The notes: generated from the sequence alone by a model not told the origin. A stretch of 64,000 nucleotides of DNA from Gammaproteobacteria bacterium (GCA_018816095.1 JAHIWP010000002.1:54157-118156), one strand, 5' to 3'. Counted from the first letter of the stretch, positions 1 through 8,771 are shown. Made by a program: numbers and translations.

Positions 1-171
1 GTTACCGTCCCAGACGGGCGCCACGGTGTTCATCATGACATCACGTTCGCCTTCACTTTTGACAAAGGGAAAGAGGATGCCGATGCCTAAGTCGAAACCG
101 TCCATGACCACATACATCATCACCCCGAAGGCAATGATCACGGCCCAGATCAGCGAGAGATCAATACCCAT
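1..171 (-). CDS. cioB: Cyanide-insensitive quinol oxidase subunit II, 5' part only
   Basis: The first 57 codons of subunit II of a bd-type quinol oxidase; the rest runs off the left edge. The protein begins MGIDLSLIWAVIIAFGVMMY and continues with the DGFDLGIGILFPF motif typical of CydB/CioB. The ATG lies 2 bp after the subunit I stop codon, so the two genes are one transcription unit and probably translationally coupled. With subunit I it forms the membrane complex that oxidises ubiquinol and reduces oxygen to water. I call it cioB rather than cydB because subunit I is of the short Q-loop, cyanide-insensitive type. Confidence 0.93.
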   Translation of the reverse strand, partial: MGIDLSLIWAVIIAFGVMMYVVMDGFDLGIGILFPFVKSEGERDVMMNTVAPVWDGN

Positions 172-173
172 GT

Positions 174-1613
174 TCAATTCCTCTCAGCCAGTGAGTCGCT
201 TCCGCCTTCGTCGAAGCCTTCTTCGGCCGCAGAGAGTGGCCGTGACGGCGTACGCTTCTGGCCTGGACCGCCCTCGGCAACTTCCTTGCCTTCATCGGTA
301 ACCGGACCTTTACGCACCAGACGCATCATGTAGCCGAGGCCCGCGCCAAACAGGGCGAAGTACACCACCACAAACAACGCCAAGGTCAGGCTCATCTGCG
401 CAAAGCTGTGCCCAGAGGAGGCGTCGGCGGTGCGCATCAACCCCTGGACCACCCAAGGCTGGCGGCCAATTTCGGTGGTGTACCAGCCGGCAAGCAGGGC
501 GATGATGCCCGACGGCCCCATCCACACCGCCAGGTGCAGGAACGGCCGCGCCTGGAAGAGCTTACCGCGCGCGCGCAGCCACAAAGCCCAGAGGCCCGTG
601 AGAATCATCAGCATGCCGATGCCAACCATGACCCGGAAGGTCCAGAACACCACGGTCGAATTAGGCCGATCTTCTTTGGCAAACTCCTTGAGCGCCGGCA
701 CCTGCTTATCCAGGCTGTGGGTCAGGATCAGGCTACCCAGCGCGGGAATCTCGATCTTGAAGCGGGTTTCCTCGCGCTGCATATCTGGCCAGCCGAACAG
801 AATCAGCGGAGTCGGCTCGTCACCGTGGTTTTCCCAGTGGCCTTCGATGGCGGCGATTTTCGCCGGCTGATACTTCAGCGTGTTGAGGCCGTGGAAGTCG
901 CCTATCACCGCCTGAATCGGCGCCACGATCAAGGCCATCCACATGGCCATCGAGAGCATCTTGCGAATTGCCGGGTTATCGCGCCCGCGCAGCAAGTGCC
1001 AGGCCGCCGAAGCACCGACAAAAAACGCCGTGGAGAGGAACGCTGCCGTCGCAGTATGCGCCAGCCGGTAGGGGAATGAGGGGTTGAACACCACCGCAAA
1101 CCAGTCCACCGGGATCACCCGCCCGTCGATAATCTCGAAGCCCTGCGGGGTGTGCATCCAGCTGTTGGAGGCAAGAATCCAGAAAGTCGAGATCAGCGTA
1201 CCGACCGCCACCATCACCGTGGAAAAGAAGTGCAGGCCAGGGCCGACGCGGTTCCAGCCAAACAGCATGACACCCAGGAAGCCCGCCTCAAGGAAGAATG
1301 CGGTGAGCACTTCATACGTCAGCAACGGCCCGGTGACCGCCCCGGCAAAGTCGGAAAAGGCGCTCCAGTTAGTGCCGAACTGGTAGGCCATGACCAAGCC
1401 AGAGACCACGCCCATGCCGAAGTTGACCGCAAATATCTTCGCCCAGAAGTGGTACAGGTCGCGGTACACCTCCTGCCCAGTTTTCAGCCAGAGCCCTTCA
1501 AGCACCGCCAAGTAACTGGCCAAGCCAATGGTGATGGCCGGAAAAATGATGTGAAAAGAGATGGTGAAAGCAAACTGGATACGGGCGAGGTCGAGTGCCT
1601 CTAATCCGAACAT
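174..1613 (-). CDS. cioA: Cyanide-insensitive bd-type quinol oxidase subunit I
   Basis: Subunit I (479 aa) of a cytochrome bd-type oxidase, which carries the haem centres and the quinol site in the inner membrane. The N-terminus MFGLEALDLARIQFAFTISF is followed by His21, the expected haem-ligand position of the family. Long hydrophobic segments and the GWxTTEIGRQPW motif follow near the C-terminus. The region between the sixth and seventh helices (about residues 245-320) is short, as in the CIO subfamily and unlike E. coli CydA. The last 40 residues are hydrophilic. ATG is preceded by GAGG at a normal distance. cioB follows directly, and an ANR-like box lies about 115 bp upstream of the start. 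Confidence 0.93.
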   Translation of the reverse strand: MFGLEALDLARIQFAFTISFHIIFPAITIGLASYLAVLEGLWLKTGQEVYRDLYHFWAKIFAVNFGMGVVSGLVMAYQFGTNWSAFSDFAGAVTGPLLTYEVLTAFFLEAGFLGVMLFGWNRVGPGLHFFSTVMVAVGTLISTFWILASNSWMHTPQGFEIIDGRVIPVDWFAVVFNPSFPYRLAHTATAAFLSTAFFVGASAAWHLLRGRDNPAIRKMLSMAMWMALIVAPIQAVIGDFHGLNTLKYQPAKIAAIEGHWENHGDEPTPLILFGWPDMQREETRFKIEIPALGSLILTHSLDKQVPALKEFAKEDRPNSTVVFWTFRVMVGIGMLMILTGLWALWLRARGKLFQARPFLHLAVWMGPSGIIALLAGWYTTEIGRQPWVVQGLMRTADASSGHSFAQMSLTLALFVVVYFALFGAGLGYMMRLVRKGPVTDEGKEVAEGGPGQKRTPSRPLSAAEEGFDEGGSDSLAERN

Positions 1614-1724
1614 GGTGCGTCCTCAGTCAGGTAAAACAGCCAGCTGCCCAGCGGATAGGCTACGGGCAACCGTCGGACAGAGCGCCTTACGCCGAAAACA
1701 GCTCGGCCACATGACGAATCCGAC

Positions 1725-1746
1725 AGCCTTGATCCAGGTCAAGGCT
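1725..1746. promoter_or_regulatory. ANR/FNR-type box within a 22-bp palindrome upstream of cioA
   Basis: TTGATCCAGGTCAA at 1729-1742 differs from the FNR/ANR consensus TTGAT-N4-ATCAA at one position. It sits inside a longer perfect inverted repeat (AGCCTTGA / TCAAGGCT, 6-bp spacer). It is about 115 bp upstream of the cioA start. Known biology: cioAB in P. aeruginosa is repressed by ANR under low oxygen. The role here is inferred from sequence and position. Confidence 0.65.
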
Positions 1747-1968
1747 TAGTTGAAGAGTATCCCCAGCACGGGCAAGTTCCGCTGTGGTTGATTGTCGCGT
1801 GACAGCCTGCCACAAGGGATTTGGCGCCTTTTACAGACGTTGTTCTGCCTCGCGGCGACAGGCCACCGCAGGCGCGGATAGCTATCTGTGCAGGGCGCGG
1901 CTCACCAGCATTCGCACCGCCACCCGCCACGTTTGCATACAGCCATAAGCTGCCTGATCGGTCATAAA

Positions 1969-1997
1969 TTCACCGCACCCAGACGAGCTGATATGAT
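1969..1997 (+). promoter_or_regulatory. Predicted sigma-70 promoter for the purine permease gene
   Basis: TTCACC at 1969-1974 and TATGAT at 1992-1997 are separated by 17 bp, the ideal spacing. A transcript would start near 2004 and carry a leader of about 100 nt before the ATG at 2106. Confidence 0.5.
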
Positions 1998-2105
1998 GCG
2001 CGCCTTTTTCCAGATCGCCAGCAAAAACATGCACAACCATGTGGATGTGCTTTGCTTTCGGTTTGCATAAACACGGCACAGAACGCCGTTATCGGGGAGC
2101 TGCAC

Positions 2106-3398
2106 ATGCTGGAAAGATTGTTCCAACTCAAAGCCCACAACACCACGGTGCGCACCGAGATGCTGGCGGGGCTGACCACCTTCCTGACGATGGCCTACAT
2201 CCTCTTCGTCAACCCCAACATCCTCGCCGAAGCCGGCATGGATAAAGGCGCGGTGTTTGTCGCCACGTGCCTGGCGGCCGCCATCGGCTCGGCCATCATG
2301 GGCCTGATCGCCAACTACCCGATCGCCCTGGCGCCGGGCATGGGCCTCAACGCCTTCTTTACCTACACCGTGGTGCTGACCATGGGTCACACTTGGCAGG
2401 TGGCATTGGGCGCGGTCTTCCTCTCCGGGGTGATCTTCTTTTTGCTGTCGATCTTCAAGATTCGCGAGTGGATCATCAACAGCATCCCGATGGCGTTGCG
2501 GGCCGGCGTTGCTGCCGGTATTGGCTTGTTCCTGGCGATCATCGCGCTGAAAAACGCCGGTATCGTGGTCGACAACCCGGCCACCCTGGTGGGCCTAGGT
2601 GACCTCAGCCAAGGCGCCCCACTGCTGGCCTGCCTGGGCTTCTTCGTGATCGCTGCACTGGCTTACCGCCGCGTCACCGGTGCGGTGATGATCGGTATTT
2701 TGCTGGTCACTGGCCTGTCGATTGTGTTCGGTCTGTCGCAGCTCGACAGCGTGGTCTCGATGCCGCCGTCGCTGATGCCGACGCTGCTGCAACTGGACAT
2801 CATGGGCGCGCTGGATATCGGCCTGCTCAGCGTTATTTTCGCCTTCCTCTTCGTTGACCTGTTCGACACCTCCGGCACCCTGGTCGGCGTCGCGCAAAAA
2901 GCCAACCTGCTGGATAAAGACGGCAAAATGCCCAAGCTCGGCCGCGCTCTGCTGGCCGACAGCACCGCGACCATGGCCGGCGCCGCAATGGGCACCTCGA
3001 CCACCACCAGCTATATCGAATCCGCGGCGGGCATCAGCGCCGGCGGCCGCACTGGCCTGACCGCTTGCGTGGTGGCTGCACTGTTTTTGCTGAGCCTGTT
3101 CTTCGCACCACTGGCCGGCGCCGTACCAGCCTTCGCCACCGCCCCGGCGCTGATGTTTGTCGCCGTGCTGATGATGAGCAGCCTGGCGCAGATCGACTGG
3201 GACGACCTCACCGTCGCCGCCCCGGTGGTCATCGCCGCCCTGGCCATGCCACTGACCTTCTCGATTGCCAACGGCATTGCCTTTGGCTTTATCGCCTGGA
3301 CCGTGATCAAGCTGCTGGCCGGCCGCTGGCGCGACCTCAACCCCGCCTTGGTGGTGTTGTCGGCATTGTTTGTGATCAAACTGGCGTACTTCGCCTGA
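2106..3398 (+). CDS. NCS2-family (AzgA-type) purine permease
   Basis: A 430-aa polytopic inner-membrane protein of the AzgA/PbuG branch of the NCS2 family, which imports adenine, guanine or hypoxanthine with protons. Family features seen are an N-terminal LAGLTTFLTMAYILFVNP segment, the FVDLFDTSGTLVG motif around residues 258-270, and TSTTTSYIESAAGISAGGRT around 297-316. Residue numbers are approximate. I chose the ATG at 2106 because GGGGAG lies just upstream and the protein then begins as family members do; an in-frame ATG at 2052 would add an unlikely 18 residues. Which purine is carried cannot be told from sequence. A terminator follows the gene, so it is probably monocistronic. Confidence 0.88.
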   Translation: MLERLFQLKAHNTTVRTEMLAGLTTFLTMAYILFVNPNILAEAGMDKGAVFVATCLAAAIGSAIMGLIANYPIALAPGMGLNAFFTYTVVLTMGHTWQVALGAVFLSGVIFFLLSIFKIREWIINSIPMALRAGVAAGIGLFLAIIALKNAGIVVDNPATLVGLGDLSQGAPLLACLGFFVIAALAYRRVTGAVMIGILLVTGLSIVFGLSQLDSVVSMPPSLMPTLLQLDIMGALDIGLLSVIFAFLFVDLFDTSGTLVGVAQKANLLDKDGKMPKLGRALLADSTATMAGAAMGTSTTTSYIESAAGISAGGRTGLTACVVAALFLLSLFFAPLAGAVPAFATAPALMFVAVLMMSSLAQIDWDDLTVAAPVVIAALAMPLTFSIANGIAFGFIAWTVIKLLAGRWRDLNPALVVLSALFVIKLAYFA

Positions 3399-3404
3399 TA
3401 CCTT

Positions 3405-3436
3405 GCGGGTGGCCATGGTTCACCCGCGCCTTTTTT
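3405..3436 (+). terminator. Rho-independent terminator after the purine permease gene
   Basis: The stem GCGGGTG / CACCCGC has a 9-nt loop and is followed by GCC and six T residues at 3431-3436. It lies between the permease stop codon and the trmA start. Confidence 0.7.
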
Positions 3437-3450
3437 GAAAAGAGTCTTGC

Positions 3451-4539
3451 ATGAGCCGTTCCCAGTTCGATCCCGCCAGCTACGCCGTCCAGCTGGCTGA
3501 AAAGCAGCAGCGCCTGATCGAGCTGCTGGCGCCTTTTAATGCCCCCGCCCCCGAAGTGTTCGAGTCTGCTCGCGAGCACTATCGCTTGCGTGCCGAATTT
3601 CGCCTGTGGCGTGAGGGTGAAGACCGCCACTACGCCATGTTCGAAGCAGGTGATAAGCACACGCCGATTTTCTTTGAAGACTTCCCCATTGCCAGCACGC
3701 AGATCAATGCGCTGATGCCGCGCCTGAAAGCGGCGTGGCAGGCCAGCAGTGCGCTGAGCTTCAAGCTGTTTCAGGTCGAATTCCTCACCACCCTGGCCGG
3801 CGACGGGCTGATAACCCTGTGCTACCACCGCCCACTGGATGACGCCTGGCAAGCCGCAGCCGAGCAACTCGCCGGCGAACTGCAGGTAAGCATTATCGGC
3901 CGCTCCAAGGGCAAGCGCATCGTCATCGGTAAGGATTATGTTGAGGAGAAACTCAACGTCGCCGGTCGCACCTTCAGCTATCGCCAACCAGAAGGCGCCT
4001 TCACCCAGCCCAACGGCGAAGTGAACCAGAAGATGCTGAATTGGGCCTATGAAGCGCTCGGTGAACGCCAGGATGACTTGCTGGAGCTGTACTGCGGCAA
4101 CGGCAACTTCACCCTGCCGCTGGCCACCCGCGTACGCAAAGTGCTGGCCACCGAGATCAGCAAGTCCTCGGTGAATGCCGCCTTGGCCAACCTGGAAGAC
4201 AACGGCGTAGACAACATCACCCTGGTGCGTCTGTCCGCCGAAGAACTGACCGAAGCGCTGAATGAAGTGCGCCCGTTCCGCCGCCTGGCCGGTATCGACC
4301 TGAAAAGCTATGACTTTGGCTGCGTGTTTGTCGACCCGCCGCGTGCCGGCATGGACCCGGACACCTGCGAGCTGACCCGGCGCTTTGAGCGCATTCTGTA
4401 TATCTCCTGCAACCCGGAGACCCTGGCCGCCAACATCGCGCAACTCAGCGACACCCACAAAGTGACGCGCTGCGCGCTGTTCGACCAGTTCCCCTACACC
4501 CACCACATGGAGTCAGGTGTGCTGCTGGAGCGCCGCTAG
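3451..4539 (+). CDS. trmA: tRNA (uracil-54 C5)-methyltransferase TrmA
   Basis: A 362-aa SAM-dependent enzyme that makes 5-methyluridine at position 54 in the T-loop of tRNA. The methyltransferase fold shows motif [16 protein letters not shown], the [11 protein letters not shown] motif, the nucleophile in ISCNPETL (Cys320) and the general-base glutamate in [12 protein letters not shown] (Glu354). The 34-residue spacing of Cys and Glu is the same as in E. coli TrmA (Cys324, Glu358). There is no N-terminal TRAM domain and no cysteine cluster, which separates it from RlmC and RlmD. The stop codon is 2 bp from the end of the convergent downstream gene. Confidence 0.96.
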   Translation: MSRSQFDPASYAVQLAEKQQRLIELLAPFNAPAPEVFESAREHYRLRAEFRLWREGEDRHYAMFEAGDKHTPIFFEDFPIASTQINALMPRLKAAWQASSALSFKLFQVEFLTTLAGDGLITLCYHRPLDDAWQAAAEQLAGELQVSIIGRSKGKRIVIGKDYVEEKLNVAGRTFSYRQPEGAFTQPNGEVNQKMLNWAYEALGERQDDLLELYCGNGNFTLPLATRVRKVLATEISKSSVNAALANLEDNGVDNITLVRLSAEELTEALNEVRPFRRLAGIDLKSYDFGCVFVDPPRAGMDPDTCELTRRFERILYISCNPETLAANIAQLSDTHKVTRCALFDQFPYTHHMESGVLLERR

Positions 4540-4541
4540 CT

Positions 4542-4928
4542 TTACTGGCGCGGCAACCCACGCAGCGCCCAGAAGCAAAGCCCCACAGACACCACTTCCA
4601 GCAGCAGCGCGTAGAAGTTAAAGGTCTGCTGCGCGCCGCCATCCAGCCACAGTCCGCCGATGCGCGCCAACGCCAGCGAGCTGTAAAGCAGCACCAGCAG
4701 GGTCAAGGCGGCGCGGGTCAGGTCCAGGCGGCTGAGTGACAGCCCGATAAACGCCGCTAGGCCGATCTGCAAACCGCCGTAAAACGCGCGCATGTCGGTC
4801 GCCGCCGCGGGCGACATCAGCAGCATGCCGCTGAGATTGGCCATTTCATGGGGGTTGATGAAATAAGCCAGCCCCAAGCCAGCCAATGCCAGCAATTGAA
4901 TCAGCAGAATTACGCGTGCAAATAGCAT
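4542..4928 (-). CDS. Small four-helix membrane protein, DUF4345-like
   Basis: A 128-aa protein that is almost entirely hydrophobic, with about four predicted membrane helices. It resembles the DUF4345 family by size and by the segment around AFYGGLQIGLAAF, but no catalytic residues are apparent and its function is unknown. I prefer the ATG ending at 4928 because AAGGA lies at good spacing; the ATG three codons upstream (4937) sits directly on that AAGG. It is convergent with trmA, with only 2 bp between the stop codons and no separate terminator. Confidence 0.75.
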   Translation of the reverse strand: MLFARVILLIQLLALAGLGLAYFINPHEMANLSGMLLMSPAAATDMRAFYGGLQIGLAAFIGLSLSRLDLTRAALTLLVLLYSSLALARIGGLWLDGGAQQTFNFYALLLEVVSVGLCFWALRGLPRQ

Positions 4929-5054
4929 GAACAGCATCCTTAGCCCGGGGATCGGCTTTGCAGCATAAGCGCACTTCGGGCGTTTCGGAAATCCACTGTG
5001 GTTGCTGTGCAGATTGAGCGGTAAGCTTCCAGCATTGACTCTAGGAGCCCACTT

Positions 5055-5489
5055 ATGCGCCCGCTTATTCTTCTCGCCGGCCTACTCAGCAGCCTCAGCG
5101 TTGTTGCCGAACCGCTGACCATCGACGTCCACCGCGACCCCAATTGCGGCTGCTGCAAAGCCTGGATCAGCCACTTGCAAGACAACGGCTTTACCGTCAA
5201 CGACCATGTCGAGAATGACATGAGCGCGGTCAAACAGCGCCTGGGCGTGCCACCCCGCCTCGCGTCCTGCCACACCGGGGTCATTGACGGCCAGTTTATC
5301 GAAGGCCATGTGCCGGCCGCCGACATCCTCAAATTGCGTAAACAACCTGACCTGCTCGGCGCCGCCGTACCGGGCATGCCGACCGGCTCGCCGGGCATGG
5401 AATACGGTAATGTGCGCGATGCTTACCAGGTGATCGGCCTGGACAAGCAAGGTGCAGAGAAGATTATTAGCGACTATCCGGCCAACTGA
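5055..5489 (+). CDS. Periplasmic DUF411 metal-binding protein
   Basis: A 144-aa exported protein with a short signal peptide (about residues 1-18, MRPLILLAGLLSSLSVVAEP) followed by a DUF411 domain. The VHRDPNCGCCKAWISHL segment carries the conserved CxCC cluster, and later motifs CHTGVIDGQFIEGHVP and GMPTGSPGME are also family-typical. DUF411 proteins are often found with copper-resistance genes and are suspected metal-binding proteins; none of those neighbours is present here, so a copper role is only an inference. AGGAG precedes the ATG at good spacing. It is followed 65 bp later by the zinc peptidase gene on the same strand. Confidence 0.85.
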   Translation: MRPLILLAGLLSSLSVVAEPLTIDVHRDPNCGCCKAWISHLQDNGFTVNDHVENDMSAVKQRLGVPPRLASCHTGVIDGQFIEGHVPAADILKLRKQPDLLGAAVPGMPTGSPGMEYGNVRDAYQVIGLDKQGAEKIISDYPAN

Positions 5490-5554
5490 GCCACGGATAA
5501 CAGGCCTACGGCGAGCCAGCCCACACGCCCACCACTTATTACAGGACGACAACC

Positions 5555-6424
5555 ATGCGCTGGAAACGTGGAAGACGCAGTGACAACGTGGTGGACGCAC
5601 GCGGCAGCAGCTCACGAATGGGCGGCGGCAAAGGACTGACCTTGGGCGGCGTGGCCATTGTGGTGGTCATTGGCCTGCTCAGCGGCCAGGACCCGATGCA
5701 GATCCTCGGCCAGTTGGCCGGACAAGCCATGCAGGGCGGCTCGGTCAGCGCGCCGCAAAGCTCCGCGCCAGCAAGCAATGACGAGCAGTCGGAATTTGTG
5801 CGCGCGGTACTGGGCGACACCGAGGACACCTGGCGGGAAATCTTCCAGGGCGCCAATCGGCAGTACCGCGATCCCACGCTGGTGTTGTTTCGCGGCGGCG
5901 TCAACTCGGCCTGCGGCTTCGCTAACTCAGCGGTCGGGCCGTTCTACTGCCCGGGTGATCAGCGGGTGTATATCGACCTGGCGTTTTTCCGCGAGCTGGA
6001 ACAACGCTTTGGCGCTGCCGGTGACTTTGCTCAGGCTTATGTGATTGCTCACGAAGTCGGCCACCACGTGCAAACCCTGCTCGGCGTCTCGGCCAAGGTC
6101 AACGCGGCGCGGCAACGGGGCGAGCGGGTGGAAGGTGCCAGCGGCCTACTGGTGCGCCAGGAGTTGCAGGCCGACTGCCTGGCAGGCGTATGGGCTTACC
6201 ACGGCCAGCGCCGCAATGACTGGCTGGAACCAGGGGATATTGAAGAAGCGCTGAACGCCGCCAATGCCATCGGCGATGACCGCCTGCAGAAGCAGGCGCG
6301 CGGCCAAGTGGTGCCGGACTCCTTCACCCACGGCACCTCTGAGCAACGCGTGCGCTGGTTTAAAACCGGCTTTGCCCAAGGCAATGTTGGCAGCTGCGAT
6401 ACCTTCAAGGCTGCGCGGCTATAG
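5555..6424 (+). CDS. YpfJ-family neutral zinc metallopeptidase
   Basis: A 289-aa putative zinc metallopeptidase of the YpfJ family. It begins with the family signature MRWKRGRRSDNVVDARG, then has one membrane-anchor segment at about residues 29-50, a linker, and the catalytic region. The zinc-binding HExxH motif is seen as AHEVGHHVQ, followed by a downstream QELQADCLAGVWA segment that probably supplies the third ligand. The C-terminus contains TSEQRVRWFKTGF, also family-typical. Substrates are unknown. AGGA lies upstream of the ATG. Confidence 0.88.
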   Translation: MRWKRGRRSDNVVDARGSSSRMGGGKGLTLGGVAIVVVIGLLSGQDPMQILGQLAGQAMQGGSVSAPQSSAPASNDEQSEFVRAVLGDTEDTWREIFQGANRQYRDPTLVLFRGGVNSACGFANSAVGPFYCPGDQRVYIDLAFFRELEQRFGAAGDFAQAYVIAHEVGHHVQTLLGVSAKVNAARQRGERVEGASGLLVRQELQADCLAGVWAYHGQRRNDWLEPGDIEEALNAANAIGDDRLQKQARGQVVPDSFTHGTSEQRVRWFKTGFAQGNVGSCDTFKAARL

Positions 6425-6447
6425 CCTTAGGCTCATGGCGCGGCCCC

Positions 6448-6480
6448 GTAGGGTGGATGTTGCCCACCCATCCGCCCTAC
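6448..6480. repeat. Short palindromic repeat, GTAGGGTGGAT subfamily
   Basis: A 33-bp imperfect palindrome beginning GTAGGGTGGATG and ending CATCCGCCCTAC. Its ends match the elements at 27314-27346 and 38347-38421. It lies in the convergent gap after the zinc peptidase gene. Confidence 0.75.
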
Positions 6481-6511
6481 AGACTGAACGCTGCCGGTGA
6501 TGGATAACTGG

Positions 6512-6556
6512 GATAAAAAATGCCGCTTCCCTGATCAGGTAAGCGGCATTTTTATC
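6512..6556. terminator. Bidirectional terminator between the zinc peptidase and RIO kinase genes
   Basis: A long stem (TGCCGCTT / AAGCGGCA) flanked by an A-run on the left and TTTTTATC on the right. It can end transcripts from both sides. The 12-nt loop contains CTGATCAG. Confidence 0.85.
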
Positions 6557-6571
6557 AGCAGCACTCTGTGC

Positions 6572-7459
6572 CTATTGCGCCCAAGGCGGTGGCGGCTCTT
6601 CACCCTTTGGCGCGTCTTCGGCATTCAGCAACGCCTGGCGCCGTTCCTCATCAGCCAGTGCGGCCTTGATTTCGCGCATCACTGCGTCGATATCGGCTTC
6701 TTCTTCCGGGTCATCAAACTCACCGGTCAGCGGGGTTTCCGGAGTCAGTTCACCGGCCTCATACAGCGCCCACATCTCCTTGGCGTACTTGGTAAAGCGT
6801 AGCTCCGGGGCGAACTGACCGAAATAGGCGGACATATTGCCGACATCACGCTCAAGCATCTTGAACGCATGGTTATTGCCGGCCGCATCCACCGCCTGGG
6901 GCAGGTCGATAATCACCGGGCCACCTGGATCGAGCAGTACGTTGAATTCAGACAAGTCGCCATGCACCAGACCGGCGCAGAGCATTTTCACCACTTCCTG
7001 AATCATGAAAGCATGGAATTCGCGGGCATCGTCCGGGTGCAGATCAACATCGTTGAGGCGCGGCGCAGCATCGCCCTCGCCGTCATCGACCAGTTCCATC
7101 AGCAGCACGCCTTCGAGGAAGTCATACGGTTTGGGGACGCGCACGCCGGCATTGGCCAGGCGGAACAGCGCCGCCACTTCAGCATTCTGCCAGGCGTCTT
7201 CCTGGCCCTTGCGGCCGTACTTCGAGCCCTTGGCCATGGCCCGGGCATCACGGCTGTTACGCACCTTGCGGCCTTCCTGGTACTCGGCGGCCTGACGGAA
7301 GCTGCGTTTGTTGGCTTCTTTATAGACCTTGGCGACGCGCAGTTCTTCGCCACAGCGCACCACATAGACCGCAGCTTCTTTACCGCTCATCAGCGGGCGT
7401 ATCACTTCATCGACCAGCCCGGCTTCAACCAGGGGCTCAATACGTTTTGGCGTCTTCAT
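6572..7459 (-). CDS. RIO-type serine/threonine protein kinase
   Basis: A 295-aa kinase of the RIO1-like family found in pseudomonads. Visible motifs are the nucleotide-binding SGKEAAVYVV segment near residues 25-35, the ATP-anchoring lysine in RVAKVYK, the catalytic loop VHGDLSEFNVLL and the metal-binding IIDLPQAV that replaces DFG in RIO kinases. The C-terminal 50 residues are acidic and proline-containing and lack a recognised domain. Bacterial RIO kinases have been proposed to act in translation or stress responses, but the substrate is not known. A clear Shine-Dalgarno sequence is not evident. It converges on the zinc peptidase gene across a shared terminator. Confidence 0.85.
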   Translation of the reverse strand: MKTPKRIEPLVEAGLVDEVIRPLMSGKEAAVYVVRCGEELRVAKVYKEANKRSFRQAAEYQEGRKVRNSRDARAMAKGSKYGRKGQEDAWQNAEVAALFRLANAGVRVPKPYDFLEGVLLMELVDDGEGDAAPRLNDVDLHPDDAREFHAFMIQEVVKMLCAGLVHGDLSEFNVLLDPGGPVIIDLPQAVDAAGNNHAFKMLERDVGNMSAYFGQFAPELRFTKYAKEMWALYEAGELTPETPLTGEFDDPEEEADIDAVMREIKAALADEERRQALLNAEDAPKGEEPPPPWAQ

Positions 7460-7554
7460 CAGCTTTAATCAGGGGTCCTGTGTTGCCCAAGTCGGCTCTG
7501 CCGCCCCTTATACGTCAATCCAAGCCAAGCGCCCACCCTCGTGAGCGCAGCTGA

Positions 7555-7587
7555 GGCTTAACGGATGCATAAATATGGCGTTAAGCC
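7555..7587. repeat. Inverted repeat upstream of ada and the RIO kinase gene
   Basis: GGCTTAACG and CGTTAAGCC are perfect inverted copies with a 15-bp AT-richer spacer. It lies in the 282-bp divergent gap between the RIO kinase and ada genes, about 155 bp before ada. It could be an operator, but I recognise no regulator that binds it. Confidence 0.4.
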
Positions 7588-7741
7588 GCGCGGATCAATA
7601 GCCGTAGCCGGGCTGCGCCGCCGGACGCGTAAGAAAAACCTGCGTACTGATCGTGCACTCAGCGCTGTTTGAAAGTCACAAGTGGATTGGCAGCTCAGCC
7701 GCCGCAGCCGACAATCCACAAGACCTCAGGGAGATTCGCTG

Positions 7742-8770
7742 ATGCTCGACACCGAACACTGCTGGCACGCCATATGTAACCGCGACGCCGCTCAGGATGG
7801 CGCCTTTGTATTCGCCGTGCACAGCACGGGAATATATTGCCGGCCCAGTTGCCCGGCACGGCGGCCCAAGCGTGACAACGTCAGCTTTTATGCCGACCCG
7901 GGCAGCGCGGCAACAGCCGGTTTCCGCCCGTGCAAACGCTGCTCACCGCAAGGGCAAAGCCCGGCGGAGCAACTCGACGCGCTGGTGATTGCCGCCTGCC
8001 AGCGACTGGCAGACAGCGAGCAACACCTGACACTTGCCCAACTGTCAGCACAGATCGGCCTGTCCGCCTCTCACCTAGCCCGCGCCTTCAAACTGCGCAC
8101 CGGCATGACCCCGCACGCCTGGAGCGCCGCCTACCGCCAGCAGCAATTAGAGCAGCACTTGCCCCACGCACACAGCGTGCTGGATGCCGCCTTAACAGCT
8201 GGCTACACCAGCACCCGCGACTTGTATCAGCACGCTAGCGCCTTGAGCCCAGCTCAGCGCCGCAAACAAGCGGCCGGTGAACACCTGCGCTACACCATTG
8301 CGCCCTGCCCGCTTGGCCAGATACTCCTGGCCAGCAGCGCTGGCGGTGTTTGCGCCGTGCTCCTGGCTGACGAGCCGGCCACCTTGCAGGCAGAACTGCA
8401 ACAACGCTTTGCCGCTGCGGTTATTCAGCGTGATGACCTGGGGCTGGGCGAGTGGCTGGGCCAGCTACTCGCACAGATCTGCGAGCCACAGCGCGCCGCC
8501 CACCTGCCGCTGGATATGCGTGGCACGGTATTTCAGCAGCAGGTGTGGCGCGCGTTGCAGCAAATCCCCACAGGGCAGACGCGCAGCTACGCCGAACTGG
8601 CTGCGCAACTCGACAGCCACCCGCGTGCCGTGGCGCGGGCCTGCGCCAGCAACCCGCTGGGGCTGCTCATCCCTTGCCACCGGGTCATTGCCAGCAACGG
8701 CAGCCTCGGCGGTTACCGCTGGGGCCTGGAGCGCAAGGCCGCGCTGCTTAAGCGTGAAGCCGCGCCATAG
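7742..8770 (+). CDS. ada: Ada: alkylation-response regulator and O6-methylguanine-DNA methyltransferase
   Basis: A 342-aa bifunctional protein. Residues 1-75 form the Ada zinc domain with the four cysteines Cys33, Cys37, Cys63 and Cys66, one of which takes methyl groups from phosphotriesters. An AraC-type HTH region follows (about 85-175), then the methyltransferase domain with the active cysteine in LLIPCHRVIASNG (Cys312). Methylation of the N-terminal cysteine is known to turn Ada into an activator of its own gene. I chose the ATG at 7742, which follows AGGGAG; an in-frame ATG at 7682 has no such site. A terminator follows 2-27 bp after the stop codon. Confidence 0.92.
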   Translation: MLDTEHCWHAICNRDAAQDGAFVFAVHSTGIYCRPSCPARRPKRDNVSFYADPGSAATAGFRPCKRCSPQGQSPAEQLDALVIAACQRLADSEQHLTLAQLSAQIGLSASHLARAFKLRTGMTPHAWSAAYRQQQLEQHLPHAHSVLDAALTAGYTSTRDLYQHASALSPAQRRKQAAGEHLRYTIAPCPLGQILLASSAGGVCAVLLADEPATLQAELQQRFAAAVIQRDDLGLGEWLGQLLAQICEPQRAAHLPLDMRGTVFQQQVWRALQQIPTGQTRSYAELAAQLDSHPRAVARACASNPLGLLIPCHRVIASNGSLGGYRWGLERKAALLKREAAP

Positions 8771-8771
8771 C

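Larger units (their letters stand above)
1614..2105. other. Divergent intergenic region between cioA and the purine permease gene
   Basis: This 490-bp stretch separates divergently transcribed genes. It holds the ANR-like box (1725-1746) on the cioA side and a sigma-70-like promoter (1969-1997) on the permease side. The remaining 220 bp or so between them contains no reading frame I would defend. The predicted permease leader (about 2004-2105) can form small hairpins, for example ACATG/CATGT, but does not match a riboswitch that I recognise. Confidence 0.6.

Noticed and set aside
1998-2105. Purine riboswitch before the permease gene
   Set aside because: The conserved core of the purine aptamer is not visible and the hairpins are too small.
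5055-6424. A copper-resistance operon built on the DUF411 gene
   Set aside because: No copper ATPase, CopA/CopB-like oxidase or regulator is next to it; the following gene is a zinc peptidase.
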